Shown: piece by piece, positions 24,854-33,324 of the stretch
Numbering within the stretch: the first letter of the stretch is position 1
How the letters are laid out: each line of letters begins with the position of its first letter
Origin: Hyphomicrobiales bacterium
GTDB taxonomy: Bacteria > Pseudomonadota > Alphaproteobacteria > Rhizobiales > Rhizobiaceae
DNA: 64,000 nucleotides
NCBI GenBank assembly: GCA_900465915.1
Contig: UBKJ01000010.1
Span: 22,117 to 86,116 of the forward strand
Direction of reading: 5' to 3'
Program-made: the position numbers and the translations under genes
Notes under the pieces: model-generated
What the model was told of the DNA's origin: nothing
The model's database searches: none
The model's input: only the letters and a program-made list of their open reading frames with translations

Positions 24854-26044
24854 ATGAAAAACACGTCTCCCACCGCCGTGGCGCGGATGGCGGAATTCGC
24901 GCTCGCCATTGGCGGCTTCGGTATCGGCACGGGCGAATTCGCCATCATGGCGCTGCTGCCCGACATCGCCCATGACCTGCGCGTCACCATTCCCGAAGCC
25001 GGCCACCTGATCAGCTCCTACGCCGTCGGCGTGCTGATCGGCGCGCCGGTCTTGGCCGTCATCGGCGCCAAGCTCGACCGCCGCACGCTCCTGTTCCTGC
25101 TGATGGGCCTGTTCGCCTTCGGCAATCTGGCCAGCGCCTTCATGCGCGACTACACGCCGCTCTATATCATGCGCTTCATCGCCGGTTTCCCGCACGGGGC
25201 CTATTTCGGCGTCGCCTCGCTGGTGGTGGCCTCGCTGGCCGAACCGGGAAAACGCGCGCAGGCCGTTGGCCGCATGATGATGGGCCTCACCATCGCCACG
25301 CTCTGCGGCACGCCGCTCGCCACCGCGCTCGGCCAGATCGCCGGCTGGCGGGCGATGTTCGCGAGCGTAGGCCTCATCGCCGTCGTCACCATGGTTCTGG
25401 TGGCGCTCTACGTGCCGAAACAGCCGGCGGCCGAAGGCGCGTCGCCGCTGCGGGAATTGGGCGCGCTGCGCCGCCGGCAGGTCTGGCTGACGCTCGCCAT
25501 CGGGGCCATCGGCACCGGCGGGCTGTTCTCGGTCTTCTCCTATGTCGCCGCCACCATCACGCAGGTCTCGCATGTGGACGTGAAATGGATGCCGCTGGTC
25601 TTCGCCACTTTCGGCCTCGGCATGGTGCTGGGCAATGTGGTGGGCTCCCGGCTCACCGACCGCTCGGTGATGGGCACGGTCGGCGCAGTGCTGCTCTACG
25701 ACCTCGCGGTCATGCTGGCCTTCCCGGTGCTGATGCAGCATCCGGCGACCGCCTTCCTCAACGTGCTTCTGGTCGGCGGCGGCTTCGCGCTGGTGCCGGG
25801 CCTGCAGACGCGGCTGATGGACGTGGCGGCGGACGCGCAGACGCTGGCCGCGGCGCTCAACCATTCCGCGCTCAACCTCGCCAACGCCATCGGCGCGTGG
25901 CTGGGCGGGCTGGCGATCGCCTGGGGCTATGGCTGGACCTCGACCGGAACGGTCGGCGCGCTGCTCGCCGTGGCGGGCTTTATCGTCTTCGCCGTCTCGA
26001 TCCTGCTCGATCGCAACGGCGCCCGCGCGGCGCAGGCGGCCTGA
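24854..26044 (+). CDS. MFS transporter (AraJ/DHA1-like)
   Basis: A 396-residue protein with twelve hydrophobic segments and the DHA1 pattern: GTGEFAIMALLPDIAHDL near the first helix, and GKLDRR-like AKLDRRTLLF between helices two and three. Members of this group export sugars, arabinose-like compounds, purine nucleosides or drugs. It stands alone between the RidA-like gene and a converging small gene, with no clear link to either. A weak CAGG precedes the ATG. It ends in a hairpin shared with the opposite transcript. Confidence 0.88.
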   Translation: MKNTSPTAVARMAEFALAIGGFGIGTGEFAIMALLPDIAHDLRVTIPEAGHLISSYAVGVLIGAPVLAVIGAKLDRRTLLFLLMGLFAFGNLASAFMRDYTPLYIMRFIAGFPHGAYFGVASLVVASLAEPGKRAQAVGRMMMGLTIATLCGTPLATALGQIAGWRAMFASVGLIAVVTMVLVALYVPKQPAAEGASPLRELGALRRRQVWLTLAIGAIGTGGLFSVFSYVAATITQVSHVDVKWMPLVFATFGLGMVLGNVVGSRLTDRSVMGTVGAVLLYDLAVMLAFPVLMQHPATAFLNVLLVGGGFALVPGLQTRLMDVAADAQTLAAALNHSALNLANAIGAWLGGLAIAWGYGWTSTGTVGALLAVAGFIVFAVSILLDRNGARAAQAA

Positions 26045-26048
26045 AACG

Positions 26049-26081
26049 AAAACGCCCGCCGCTGGAGGGAGCGGCGGGCGT
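26049..26081. terminator. Shared terminator of MFS gene and DUF1127-sRNA transcript
   Basis: A perfect 12-bp stem (26052-26063 with 26070-26081; 6-nt loop). On the minus strand it is followed by TTTT at 26052-26049. On the plus strand it closes the MFS gene but without a T run. Its minus-strand loop, CCCTCC, is a shortened relative of the CCTCCTCCC loops next to it. Confidence 0.8.
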
Positions 26082-26162
26082 CATCTGGAAAGACCGGCTT
26101 GGGAGGAGGAGATCCGGTCTTCTGATCGCCGGGGAAATGGGAGGAGGAACCCCCGGCGATAT
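26052..26162 (-). ncRNA. Cuckoo/CcsR-like small RNA with two CCUCCUCCC-loop hairpins
   Basis: On the minus strand, directly after the DUF1127 stop, two hairpins follow each other. The first has stem 26160-26151 with 26134-26125 (10 bp) and the second 26121-26114 with 26097-26090 (8 bp). Each carries CCTCCTCCC in its loop (26147-26139 and 26109-26101). A 12-bp terminator hairpin follows. Tandem hairpins with this anti-Shine-Dalgarno-like loop in the 3' UTR of a DUF1127 gene are the layout of the Rhodobacter CcsR RNAs and the rhizobial cuckoo RNAs, which are processed from the mRNA and act in stress responses. Exact ends are not visible from sequence. Confidence 0.8.
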
Positions 26163-26180
26163 TCCGAATATCAGTCTCGC

Positions 26181-26327
26181 TTAGCGAGCGGCGGCCTTGC
26201 GGGCGACGTAGGGGATTTCCGACGCCAGGATGCCGAGGTCGTTCAGCTCGCGCGAGGTCAGGCGGCTCAGCTCGTTCACGGTGTTGCGGTAACGGCGCCA
26301 GTTGTTGTAGGAGCGGATCAGGTTCAT
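26181..26327 (-). CDS. DUF1127 small protein
   Basis: A 48-residue basic protein, MNLIRSYNNWRRYRNTVNEL and onward, ending YVARKAAAR. It carries the whole DUF1127 core: W10, the Arg-rich start, LSRLTSRELNDLGI at about 20-33, and a short basic tail. In alphaproteobacteria such proteins bind RNA or affect RNA turnover and phosphate or stress responses (for example CcaF1 of Rhodobacter). It lies just upstream of a CCUCCUCCC-loop RNA on the same strand, so the mRNA is likely the precursor of that sRNA. GGTGAGAG precedes the ATG. It is short but well supported by the motif and context. Confidence 0.92.
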   Translation of the reverse strand: MNLIRSYNNWRRYRNTVNELSRLTSRELNDLGILASEIPYVARKAAAR

Positions 26328-26723
26328 TTCTCTCACCTAAGTAAATCGTGTTCGTTTGTTGACGCTGATATAGTCCGGCGGCCGCGCATTGTGGAGAGAC
26401 AGATTTGCATAGCTGCCCTGCGTTTAAGCCTGTCGATTGCATGCGTTTTGCGCAAACCCGCCATTTTATCCGCACAATTCGCCTGTTGCATGGGCAAATC
26501 GGCCGCTTCCCGCCCCAATTGTGAACGAAGCGTTAACGCCGGCGCATGGCTCGGCCTTCCTCCCCAGCTGAAACGCCCTGTCCGCCTCGCCAAGGCTCCC
26601 CGAAAGATTGTCGTAAAAGCCCCGGAATTTGTCGCGCGCAGGCGACAATTCCACATGACTTGGATTGCGGATTACGATAGAGCAGGGATGTCGGGCGCGG
26701 GAATCGAGATTTTCGCGCTGTCT
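26328..26723. other. Gene-free stretch before the glycine riboswitch
   Basis: No convincing coding frame is present on either strand. It should hold the DUF1127 promoter (see 26367-26395) and the promoter of the gcv operon, which I could not place. A near-perfect inverted repeat lies at 26624-26652 (12 and 11 nt arms, 6-nt loop, one extra T), about 70 bp before the riboswitch. It could be an operator or a hairpin, but nothing identifies it. Confidence 0.6.
26367..26395 (-). promoter_or_regulatory. Candidate promoter for the DUF1127-sRNA transcript
   Basis: On the minus strand TCCACA (26395-26390) and TATATC (26372-26367) are 17 bp apart, about 40 bp upstream of the DUF1127 ATG. Match to a sigma-70 site is moderate. 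In Rhodobacter the equivalent promoter uses heat-shock sigma factors, which cannot be judged here. Confidence 0.3.
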
Positions 26724-26995
26724 GTCCGCGGGAGAGCGCCGCAAGGCCGCCGAAGGGGAAATCGCCCGAAATCTCTCAGGCACCAGGAACCGCGGACGGG
26801 GAAGACAACTCTGGAAAGTCGGGGAAACCCGCGCCGAAGGTGTAAGTATGGCTTCGAGCGCGTTTCGATCTGATTGCATCAGATCGGCGCTCTCATTGTT
26901 TGTTTGACGCGCATCTTATCCGAAAACCGTTACCACTTTTCGGGATGCGCTCTTATCGACGGCCATGCGAGTCTCTCAGGCTTGAGACAGAGGGG
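26724..26995 (+). ncRNA. Tandem glycine riboswitch (gcvT RNA) with expanded second aptamer
   Basis: Two glycine aptamers lie upstream of gcvT. Aptamer I (26724-26797) has an 8-bp P1 (26724-26731 with 26790-26797), GGAGAG, GCCGAAGG (26747-26754) and ATCTCTCAGG (26771-26780). Aptamer II (about 26804-26992) starts CAACTCTGGAAAGTC, has a GAAA-capped hairpin, GCCGAAGG (26833-26840) and CTCTCAGG (26973-26980). Between the last two, stem 26846-26852/26962-26968 encloses about 110 nt of extra sequence with two further hairpins. The RNA should sense glycine and raise gcvTHP expression when it is plentiful. Confidence 0.9.
26905..26952. repeat. Rhizobiales REP-like palindromic element inside riboswitch
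   Basis: The element forms a long imperfect hairpin: GCGCATC (26909-26915) pairs with GATGCGC (26944-26950), and CCGAAAA (26920-26926) pairs with TTTTCGG (26937-26943), around a 10-nt loop, with TTAT unpaired. Sequences of this form, a CCGAAAACCG core ending in TTTTCGGGATGCGC, are in my memory frequent intergenic palindromes in rhizobial genomes. No second copy was seen in this window. Confidence 0.6.
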
Positions 26996-27046
26996 CACGA
27001 AGCGACCGCATTTCGCGGAAGGCAAACGTGCGACTCTGGAGTTGAT

Positions 27047-28150
27047 ATGGGCGACACCGCACAATTGAAGACCCTGCCCTTGCAGGACCTGCACGAGACG
27101 GCCAAGGCGCGCTTCGGCGCTTTCGCAGGCTGGAACATGCCGATCACCTATCCGCTGGGCGTGATGAAGGAGCATCTTCACACGCGCGAGCAGGCCGGGC
27201 TGTTCGACATTTCGCATATGAAGCTGATCGCGGTTTCGGGCGCGGAAGCGGCGGAGATGCTGGCCGAAACCTGTCCGCTCGACCCGGCCGCGCTCAAGAC
27301 CGGCCAGTCGAAATACACCTTCTTCCTCAACGAAAGCGGCGGCGTGCTGGACGACCTCATCGTCACCCGGCTCGGCGACGACCGCTTCATGGTGGTGGCC
27401 AACGCCGGCAACGCCGACGAGGATATCGCCATTTTGAACGAGGCGGCGCATGGCCGCGCCGTCACGGTCGAGCCGCTCGACCGCGTCTTCCTCGCGCTGC
27501 AAGGCCCGGAAGCCGAAGCCGTGATCAAAGACGCTGGCCTGCCGGGCGCGGATCTCGGCTTCATGTCCGGCTTCGAGCCCAGGCCGGGTTGGTTCATGAC
27601 CCGCTCGGGCTATACCGGCGAGGACGGTTTCGAGATCGGCCTGCCCGCCGGCGAGGCCCGCGCGCTGGCCGAAACGCTTCTGGCCGATTCCCGCGTCGAA
27701 TGGATCGGCCTCGCCGCGCGCGATTCCTTGCGCCTTGAAGCCGGGCTGTGCCTGCACGGGCAGGACATCACGCCGGAGACCGATCCGGTCTCGGCCGGCC
27801 TGACCTGGGCCATCTCCAAATCCGTGCGCGAAAAGGCCGCCTTCGCCGGCGCCAAGCCCGTGCTCGCGGCCATCGCCCGAGGCACCGCCGCAAAACGCGT
27901 CGGCCTCAAGCCGGAAGGCCGCCAGCCGGTGCGCGCCGGGGCGGAGCTTTTCGACGATGCGGGCCGGCAGGTGGGCATGGTGACGTCGGGCGGCTTCGGC
28001 CCCTCGGCCGGCTTTCCCGTCGCCATGGGCTATGTCGAGGCCGGCCTCGCCGCGCCCGGAACCCGTGTCTTCGCCGACGTTCGCGGCAACAAGGTTCCCG
28101 TCGACGTCCACGCGCTTCCCTTCACGCCTCATCGCTATCGCAAAGGATGA
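27047..28150 (+). CDS. gcvT: Glycine cleavage system T protein (aminomethyltransferase)
   Basis: A 367-residue T protein, which takes the aminomethyl group from lipoylated GcvH and makes 5,10-methylene-tetrahydrofolate and ammonia. Family features are LHELH-like [18 protein letters not shown] near residues 12-29, MPITYP, and the folate-site segments [12 protein letters not shown] and [20 protein letters not shown]. The C-terminal barrel domain starts near 285. It is the first gene of gcvTHP behind the glycine riboswitch. TGGAG lies about eight bases before the ATG. Its TGA overlaps an ATG at 28147, a possible alternative start of gcvH. Confidence 0.97.
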   Translation: MGDTAQLKTLPLQDLHETAKARFGAFAGWNMPITYPLGVMKEHLHTREQAGLFDISHMKLIAVSGAEAAEMLAETCPLDPAALKTGQSKYTFFLNESGGVLDDLIVTRLGDDRFMVVANAGNADEDIAILNEAAHGRAVTVEPLDRVFLALQGPEAEAVIKDAGLPGADLGFMSGFEPRPGWFMTRSGYTGEDGFEIGLPAGEARALAETLLADSRVEWIGLAARDSLRLEAGLCLHGQDITPETDPVSAGLTWAISKSVREKAAFAGAKPVLAAIARGTAAKRVGLKPEGRQPVRAGAELFDDAGRQVGMVTSGGFGPSAGFPVAMGYVEAGLAAPGTRVFADVRGNKVPVDVHALPFTPHRYRKG

Positions 28151-28155
28151 TTTCC

Positions 28156-28524
28156 ATGGCCAATATCCTGTTCACCGAAGATCATGAGTGGATCGCCGTC
28201 GAGGGCGGCGTCGCCACTGTGGGCATCACGATCCACGCACAGGAGCAACTGGGCGACCTCGTCTATGTCGAACTGCCGGAGGTCGGCCGCGCCGTCTCCA
28301 AGGGCGACGGCGTCGTGGTGGTGGAATCGGTCAAGGCCGCTTCCGACGTCTATGCGCCGGTCGACGGCGAAGTGGTGGAAGTCAACGAGGCCGTCGCCTC
28401 CGATCCGGCGCTGATCAACCAGGCCGCCGAGGGCGAGGGCTGGCTGTTCAAGCTGAAACTGTCCGACGAGGGCCAGCTTTCCGGCCTGATGGACAAGGCC
28501 GGCTATGAAAAGCTGATCGGGTGA
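28156..28524 (+). CDS. gcvH: Glycine cleavage system H protein
   Basis: A 122-residue lipoyl carrier that shuttles the aminomethyl group between the P, T and L proteins. The lipoylation site is K60 in [15 protein letters not shown], and the start [12 protein letters not shown] is typical. ATG at 28156 was chosen over ATG at 28147 because AAAGGA is nine bases upstream and the shorter form matches the family N-terminus. It lies five bases after the gcvT stop and four bases before gcvP. Confidence 0.97.
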   Translation: MANILFTEDHEWIAVEGGVATVGITIHAQEQLGDLVYVELPEVGRAVSKGDGVVVVESVKAASDVYAPVDGEVVEVNEAVASDPALINQAAEGEGWLFKLKLSDEGQLSGLMDKAGYEKLIG

Positions 28525-28528
28525 CGGC

Positions 28529-31330
28529 ATGACCGAAAAAATCCTTCCCTTCGTGGCCCGTCATATCGGGCCGAGGCATGACGAGGAGCGCGCCATGCTG
28601 GCCGCGCTCGGCGTGCCCTCCATGGAGACGCTGATCACGCAGGCGGTTCCGGCCTCGATCCGGCTCGACCACGCGCTCGACCTGCCGCTTGCGGCAAGCG
28701 AGGCGGAGGCCCTGGCCGAACTCGGCGCGATCATGGGCCGCAACGTGGTCAAGAAGAGCTTCATCGGCGCGGGCTATCACGGCACGCACACGCCGCCGGT
28801 GATCCAGCGCAACCTGTTCGAGAACCCGGCATGGTACACGGCCTACACGCCCTACCAGTCGGAGATCAGTCAGGGCCGGCTGGAATTGCTGTTCCATTTC
28901 CAGACGCTGGTGGCGGAGCTGACCGGCCTGCCGGTGGCCTGCGCCTCGCTGCTGGACGAAGCGACCGCTGTGGCCGAGGCCATCGGCGTCGCCTGCCGCC
29001 ATCACCGCGACAAGCGCAGCCGCATCCTGCTGGCGGGCGCGTTGCATCCGCAGACGGTGGACGTGATCCACACCCGCGCCGAGCCGCTGGGCTGGACCAT
29101 CGAAACCGGCTCCACGGTCGATGAAAGCACGGCGGCCGTGGTCGTCCCGTGGCCGGACACGCGCGGCGTCTATGGCGATTTTAACGCCCTCGTCGCGGAG
29201 GCCAAGGCCAAGGGCGCGCTGGTCATCGCCGTCGCCGATCCGCTGGCGCTCACCATCATGGAAGCGCCGGCCAGGTGGGGTGCGGACATGGCCGTCGGCT
29301 CCATGCAGCGCTACGGCGTGCCGATGGGTTTCGGCGGCCCGCACGCCGCCTATCTCGCCGTGTCCGAACCGCTGACGCGCATCATCCCGGGCCGCATCGT
29401 CGGCCAGTCGGTCGACGCGCATGGCCGCGCCGCCTATCGCCTCGCGCTCCAGACGCGCGAGCAGCACATCCGCCGCGACAAGGCCACCTCCAACATCTGC
29501 ACCGCGCAGGCGCTGCTGGCCAATATGGCGGCGGCCTACGCCATCTGGCACGGCCCGAGCGGCCTGCAAGCCATCGCCGCGCGCGTGGCGGGCCTTGCGG
29601 CGCGCTTCGCCGCCGGCCTCAAGGCGGCGGGCGTGACGATCGCCGGCGACAGCCTGTTCGACACGGTGACGGTGAAGCTGCCGGGCAAGGCGGCGAACGT
29701 CGCCGCCGAGGCCGACAAGGGCGGCCGCCTGATCCGCGTCATCGACGCGGACACGGTCGGCGTCACCTTCGACGAGACCTCGACGGAGGACGATCTGGCG
29801 GCGCTGGCCGTGCTGTTCGGCGCGAAGCCGGTCGAGGGCGAGACGCCGCTGGTTCCGGGCGAGGGTCGCGGCGAGGGCTTCCTCACGCAGGACGTGTTCC
29901 ATTCGCATCGCTCGGAAACCGAGATGATGCGCTTCCTGCGCCGGCTGGCCGACAAGGATCTGGCGCTCGACCGCGCCATGATCCCGCTCGGCTCCTGCAC
30001 CATGAAGCTCAATGCGGCGGCCGAGATGATGCCGGTAAGCTGGAACACGGTCGCCAACCTGCATCCCTTCGCTCCGGGGAACCAAGTGCAGGGCTACGCC
30101 GAAATGACGGCGCAACTCGAAGCGTGGCTGTGCGAGATCACCGGCTTCGCCGGCGTGTCGCTCCAGCCCAACGCCGGCAGTCAGGGCGAATATGCCGGCC
30201 TTCTGGCGATCCGCCATTACCACCAGTCGCGGGGCGAGGGGCATCGCAACATCTGCCTCATCCCGTCCTCGGCGCATGGCACCAATCCGGCCAGCGCCTC
30301 CATGGCGGGCATGAGCGTGGTGGTGGTCAATTGCCGCCCGGACGGCGACATCGACATAGACGACCTCAGGGCCAAGGCGGAGAAGCACCGCGACAATCTC
30401 GCCGCCCTCATGATCACCTATCCGTCCACCTATGGTGTGTTCGAGGAGGGTATCAAGGCCTTCTGCGAGATCGTGCACGACAATGGCGGACAGGTTTATT
30501 TCGACGGCGCGAACCTCAACGCGCTGGTCGGTCTGGCGCGCCCCGCCGATATCGGCGCGGATGTCTGCCACATGAACCTGCACAAGACCTTCTGCATCCC
30601 GCATGGCGGCGGCGGGCCGGGCGTCGGCCCCATCGGCGTGGCCAAGCACCTCGCGCCCTACCTGCCGGGCCATGTCGGGACCGGCTCCGGACACGCCGTT
30701 TCGGCGGCTCCGTTCGGCAGCGCCTCGATCCTCGTCATCACGTGGATGTATATCCGCATGATGGGCGGGGCCGGGCTGAAGAAGGCCACGGAAGCGGCGA
30801 TCCTCAACGCCAATTACATCGCGCACCGGCTCAAGGACGCCTATCCGATCCTTTATACCGGCGCGCATGGCCGCGTGGCGCATGAGTGCATCGTGGATAC
30901 GCGCGTTTTGAAAGACAGCGCCGGCGTGACTGTGGAAGACGTGGCCAAGCGCCTGATCGATTACGGCTTCCATGCGCCAACCATGTCCTGGCCGGTGGCG
31001 GGAACGCTGATGATCGAGCCGACCGAGTCCGAGCCGAAGCAGGAGATCGACCGTCTCTGCGACGCGATGATCGCCATCGCCGGCGAGGCGAAAAAGGTGG
31101 CCGAAGGCGTCTGGCCCAAGGACGACAACCCGCTCGCCAACGCGCCTCACACCGCCGTCGACACGCTGGCCTCGGAATGGACGCACCCCTACAGCCGCGA
31201 AGAGGCCGTGTTCCCGAGCGGCGACGCCGATCCGACGGCCAAATACTGGCCCCCGGTCAGCCGCGTCGACAATGTCGGCGGCGACCGCAACCTGATCTGC
31301 TCCTGCCCGCCCGTGGCGGCCTACGGCTGA
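28529..31330 (+). CDS. gcvP: Glycine dehydrogenase (decarboxylating), P protein
   Basis: A 933-residue single-chain P protein that decarboxylates glycine with PLP and transfers the aminomethyl group to GcvH. The PLP lysine is K686 in [18 protein letters not shown], and the N-terminal half is the related non-catalytic repeat ([18 protein letters not shown] near residue 74). Its length is normal for the fused form, in contrast to the two-gene GcvPA/GcvPB type. It ends the gcv operon at a clear terminator. A gcvL/lpd gene is not included and must be elsewhere. Confidence 0.97.
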   Translation: MTEKILPFVARHIGPRHDEERAMLAALGVPSMETLITQAVPASIRLDHALDLPLAASEAEALAELGAIMGRNVVKKSFIGAGYHGTHTPPVIQRNLFENPAWYTAYTPYQSEISQGRLELLFHFQTLVAELTGLPVACASLLDEATAVAEAIGVACRHHRDKRSRILLAGALHPQTVDVIHTRAEPLGWTIETGSTVDESTAAVVVPWPDTRGVYGDFNALVAEAKAKGALVIAVADPLALTIMEAPARWGADMAVGSMQRYGVPMGFGGPHAAYLAVSEPLTRIIPGRIVGQSVDAHGRAAYRLALQTREQHIRRDKATSNICTAQALLANMAAAYAIWHGPSGLQAIAARVAGLAARFAAGLKAAGVTIAGDSLFDTVTVKLPGKAANVAAEADKGGRLIRVIDADTVGVTFDETSTEDDLAALAVLFGAKPVEGETPLVPGEGRGEGFLTQDVFHSHRSETEMMRFLRRLADKDLALDRAMIPLGSCTMKLNAAAEMMPVSWNTVANLHPFAPGNQVQGYAEMTAQLEAWLCEITGFAGVSLQPNAGSQGEYAGLLAIRHYHQSRGEGHRNICLIPSSAHGTNPASASMAGMSVVVVNCRPDGDIDIDDLRAKAEKHRDNLAALMITYPSTYGVFEEGIKAFCEIVHDNGGQVYFDGANLNALVGLARPADIGADVCHMNLHKTFCIPHGGGGPGVGPIGVAKHLAPYLPGHVGTGSGHAVSAAPFGSASILVITWMYIRMMGGAGLKKATEAAILNANYIAHRLKDAYPILYTGAHGRVAHECIVDTRVLKDSAGVTVEDVAKRLIDYGFHAPTMSWPVAGTLMIEPTESEPKQEIDRLCDAMIAIAGEAKKVAEGVWPKDDNPLANAPHTAVDTLASEWTHPYSREEAVFPSGDADPTAKYWPPVSRVDNVGGDRNLICSCPPVAAYG

Positions 31331-31345
31331 TCGGAGACAAACAAA

Positions 31346-31371
31346 AGCGCCGCGGAAACGCGGCGCTTTTT
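31346..31371 (+). terminator. Rho-independent terminator of gcvTHP
   Basis: A 9-bp stem (31346-31354 with 31359-31367) with a GAAA loop and a run of T at 31367-31371, 15 bp after the gcvP stop. Confidence 0.92.
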
Positions 31372-31471
31372 GCATGGCGGTGGCTTAAGTCGGCCTTCGC
31401 TTGACGGCGTAGCGTTCAGAGATCCCTCCGACATGACCGAGCCGTCCAAGTCCGTGTTATTTTCCCGATTT

Positions 31472-31849
31472 TTAAATCTTTATTCGCTTGACGCATTCCC
31501 ACATCGAAAACACCAATAATATTGAAACATTTATCAATAAAAATATATTCGAAATGTGGGCGTTGAAAATGTCCGCATTCAACAAATCCGCTATCGCGAT
31601 AAAGGTCGGTAGAAAAATATACATCATAAATTCCTTCTTGTATCTATCGTAAATATTATTGAATTTAAACATATCGACTATGTTCAACGTCCATTTTATA
31701 AAATTTATGCGGTATAAAATAATAAGAATTATTGATATGAAAACGAGGCCATTCAATAATATCTTATTTCCTTCCAGATAAAGAGAAAAGATAATAGCGA
31801 TCTGAACCGCCACGGAAATCGCTAAAATCGTTTTCTTCGATATCGTCAT
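31472..31849 (-). CDS. AT-rich orphan membrane protein
   Basis: A 125-residue protein with four hydrophobic segments (about 6-24, 30-48, 74-90, 101-117) and a basic loop between the second and third (DMFKFNNIYDRYKKEF). I do not recognise the family. The gene is strikingly AT-rich (about 30% G+C by eye) in a window of about two-thirds G+C, with Ile/Asn/Lys-rich codons, so recent transfer is likely. GGGGG lies a few bases upstream of ATG 31849. It stands alone between the gcv terminator and a tautomerase gene, and no mobility gene is near. Being one long open frame in AT-rich DNA makes it more credible than chance. Confidence 0.6.
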   Translation of the reverse strand: MTISKKTILAISVAVQIAIIFSLYLEGNKILLNGLVFISIILIILYRINFIKWTLNIVDMFKFNNIYDRYKKEFMMYIFLPTFIAIADLLNADIFNAHISNIFLLINVSILLVFSMWECVKRIKI

Positions 31850-31879
31850 TCATCCCCCTGCATCCGATGGCGAAGCGCC

Positions 31880-32074
31880 TCAGCCTTTCTGCTTCTGCGA
31901 CAGCATGGCGCCGCCATAGGCCCAGTTGTCGGCGGCGACGTCGTTGAAAAGAATGCTGACGGATTCCGGCGTGCAACGGCAATATTCCACCATCGCCTCG
32001 GTGATCGCGGCGGCGGCCTTTTGCTTCTGTTCTTCGCTTCGTCCGGCCAGAAGGTCGATTTTGATCCACGGCAT
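31880..32074 (-). CDS. 4-oxalocrotonate tautomerase family protein
   Basis: A 64-residue tautomerase, MPWIKIDLLAGRSEEQKQKA and onward. Pro2, which becomes the catalytic N-terminal proline after Met removal, is present, and R12 fits the substrate-binding arginine. The rest, AITEAMVEYCRCTPESVSIL, follows the beta-alpha-beta fold. Such small enzymes tautomerise 2-hydroxydienoates or related enols. AAAGGA lies eight bases upstream of the ATG. It is not in an obvious catabolic operon, so the substrate is unknown. Confidence 0.85.
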   Translation of the reverse strand: MPWIKIDLLAGRSEEQKQKAAAAITEAMVEYCRCTPESVSILFNDVAADNWAYGGAMLSQKQKG

Positions 32075-32260
32075 GTCCAGTTCCTTTCACGATCGATTGC
32101 GGCTTCGCGCTTCGTTTTTATCCCATGCAATAAAGCCTGCATAATATATTATGCGCGCCGTCGCCTGATCCGGCGTTTTTCTGCTTTCGTCGCGCGATTT
32201 GTATGGCGGTTTCTCCGATCCCGGCGTATATGCGCGAAATTGCGACAATCAGGATCGGTC

Positions 32261-32851
32261 ATGATCACCATTCATCAATGGGCGTTGCGCCCCGAAGCCC
32301 TGCCGACCGCCGCCGCGTTGCTGATCGGCCTGGCCGGGTCGGCGCTGACGCTGGAGCTGGTGCGCGAGGCCGCCGCCCGCCGGGGCCTGGCGCGCTATGG
32401 CTGGCATGTGCTGGTGGCGCTCGCGGCCGGCCTGACCGCCTGGGGCGCGGATTTCGTCGACGCGCCGTTCGCGCTCTCCGACGCGCCCGGCCTCGCCGCG
32501 CTGTCGCTGGCCATCGTGGTCGTCGGCGCGGGGCTGGGCTTCGTCGTCGTCACCGGCGGCTTCACCCGCTTCGCCCCCGCCATCGGCGGCGCGATGGTCG
32601 GGATCTCCATGGCTGCCATGCATTATATCGGCATGCTGGCCGACCCGTCCGGCGGGCCGGCGGGTTGGAGCATGGCCTGTCTTTGCAGCTCGACCCTCCT
32701 CGTCGCGCTCGTCTGCGCCGTCTCGGCGCAGCTTCTCATGCAGCGCGGGGCGAGGGCCTATTGCCTCGCTGTCCCGGTCTTCGCGGCGGCGGTGATCGGC
32801 GTGCATCTGACCGGCGCGGCCCTGTTCCAGGCCGCGCCGGCGTCTCTTTAA
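32261..32851 (+). CDS. MHYT-domain-like integral membrane protein
   Basis: A 196-residue protein with about six hydrophobic segments. The segment MVGISMAAMHYIGMLAD (about 111-127) carries an MHY(I/T)GM motif of the MHYT sensor domain, where such motifs at the outer membrane face are proposed to hold copper and sense gases. A weaker counterpart, WGADFVDAPF, lies near residue 62. Most MHYT proteins carry a GGDEF, EAL or kinase output domain, but none is attached here. AGGA stands six bases before the ATG at 32261; a longer frame upstream has no family support. It overlaps the end of the converging VOC gene by four bases. Confidence 0.7.
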   Translation: MITIHQWALRPEALPTAAALLIGLAGSALTLELVREAAARRGLARYGWHVLVALAAGLTAWGADFVDAPFALSDAPGLAALSLAIVVVGAGLGFVVVTGGFTRFAPAIGGAMVGISMAAMHYIGMLADPSGGPAGWSMACLCSSTLLVALVCAVSAQLLMQRGARAYCLAVPVFAAAVIGVHLTGAALFQAAPASL

Positions 32852-33231
32852 AGAATCTGGATGAACTCGACCTTCTCGGCGTTCGGCCCCGCGACGGTGA
32901 AATAGCGCACGCCGTTCTGCCAGAAGGGCAGCGAGCGCACCTCGCCCTCGATGGCCTGCAGGCCGCCCTCGGTGACGGTCCTGAACACCGCGTCGATGTC
33001 GGTGACGTTGACCGCGACATGGTCGATCGCGCCGGCGACGCTGGTGGCCGGGCCTTCCCAGATCTCCACGACCAGGTCGCCCAGGCGCAGAAACACCACG
33101 CGGCTGTCGCCGTTCTGCGTCGAATAGATGTTCTCGAAGCCGAGCCCGGTGTAGAACGCCGTCGACCGGTCGATATCCTTGGTCGGAATGCCGATATGCT
33201 GAATTCCGGTCGCATATTTCGCGATGTTCAT
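32848..33231 (-). CDS. VOC/glyoxalase family protein
   Basis: A 127-residue vicinal-oxygen-chelate protein of two beta-alpha-beta3 halves. Candidate metal ligands sit where expected: H12 (IQHIGIP), E56 (VVEIWEG), H71 (DHVAVNV) and E122 (VEFIQIL). Members include lactoylglutathione lyases, epimerases and ring-cleavage dioxygenases, so the reaction cannot be named. ATG at 33231 begins a normal family start (YATGIQHIGIPTKDI). It is in the same direction as the DUF993 gene, which ends 93 bp upstream of it with a small hairpin between. Confidence 0.82.
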   Translation of the reverse strand: MNIAKYATGIQHIGIPTKDIDRSTAFYTGLGFENIYSTQNGDSRVVFLRLGDLVVEIWEGPATSVAGAIDHVAVNVTDIDAVFRTVTEGGLQAIEGEVRSLPFWQNGVRYFTVAGPNAEKVEFIQIL

Positions 33232-33280
33232 GACGACGCCCTTTCCCGTTGCATCGGTTCTTTGTAGCAAGAAGGCGGGG

Positions 33281-33301
33281 CGAGGAAACGCGGTTTCCCC
33301 G
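33281..33301 (-). other. Short stem-loop between DUF993 gene and VOC gene
   Basis: A 9-bp stem (33281-33289 with 33293-33301, one G-U pair) with a 3-nt loop after the DUF993 stop codon on the minus strand. There is no T run; it may be a weak terminator. Confidence 0.35.
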
Positions 33302-33324
33302 GCCCGCCGCACTTACGAACAGAT

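Noticed and set aside
28448..31375. 975-residue frame antisense to gcvP
   Set aside because: Shadow of gcvP; no recognisable motif, and it reads through the gcvP terminator.
31376..31471. Possible gene remnant or attachment site between gcvP terminator and the AT-rich gene
   Set aside because: No tRNA end, direct repeat or coding remnant could be recognised.
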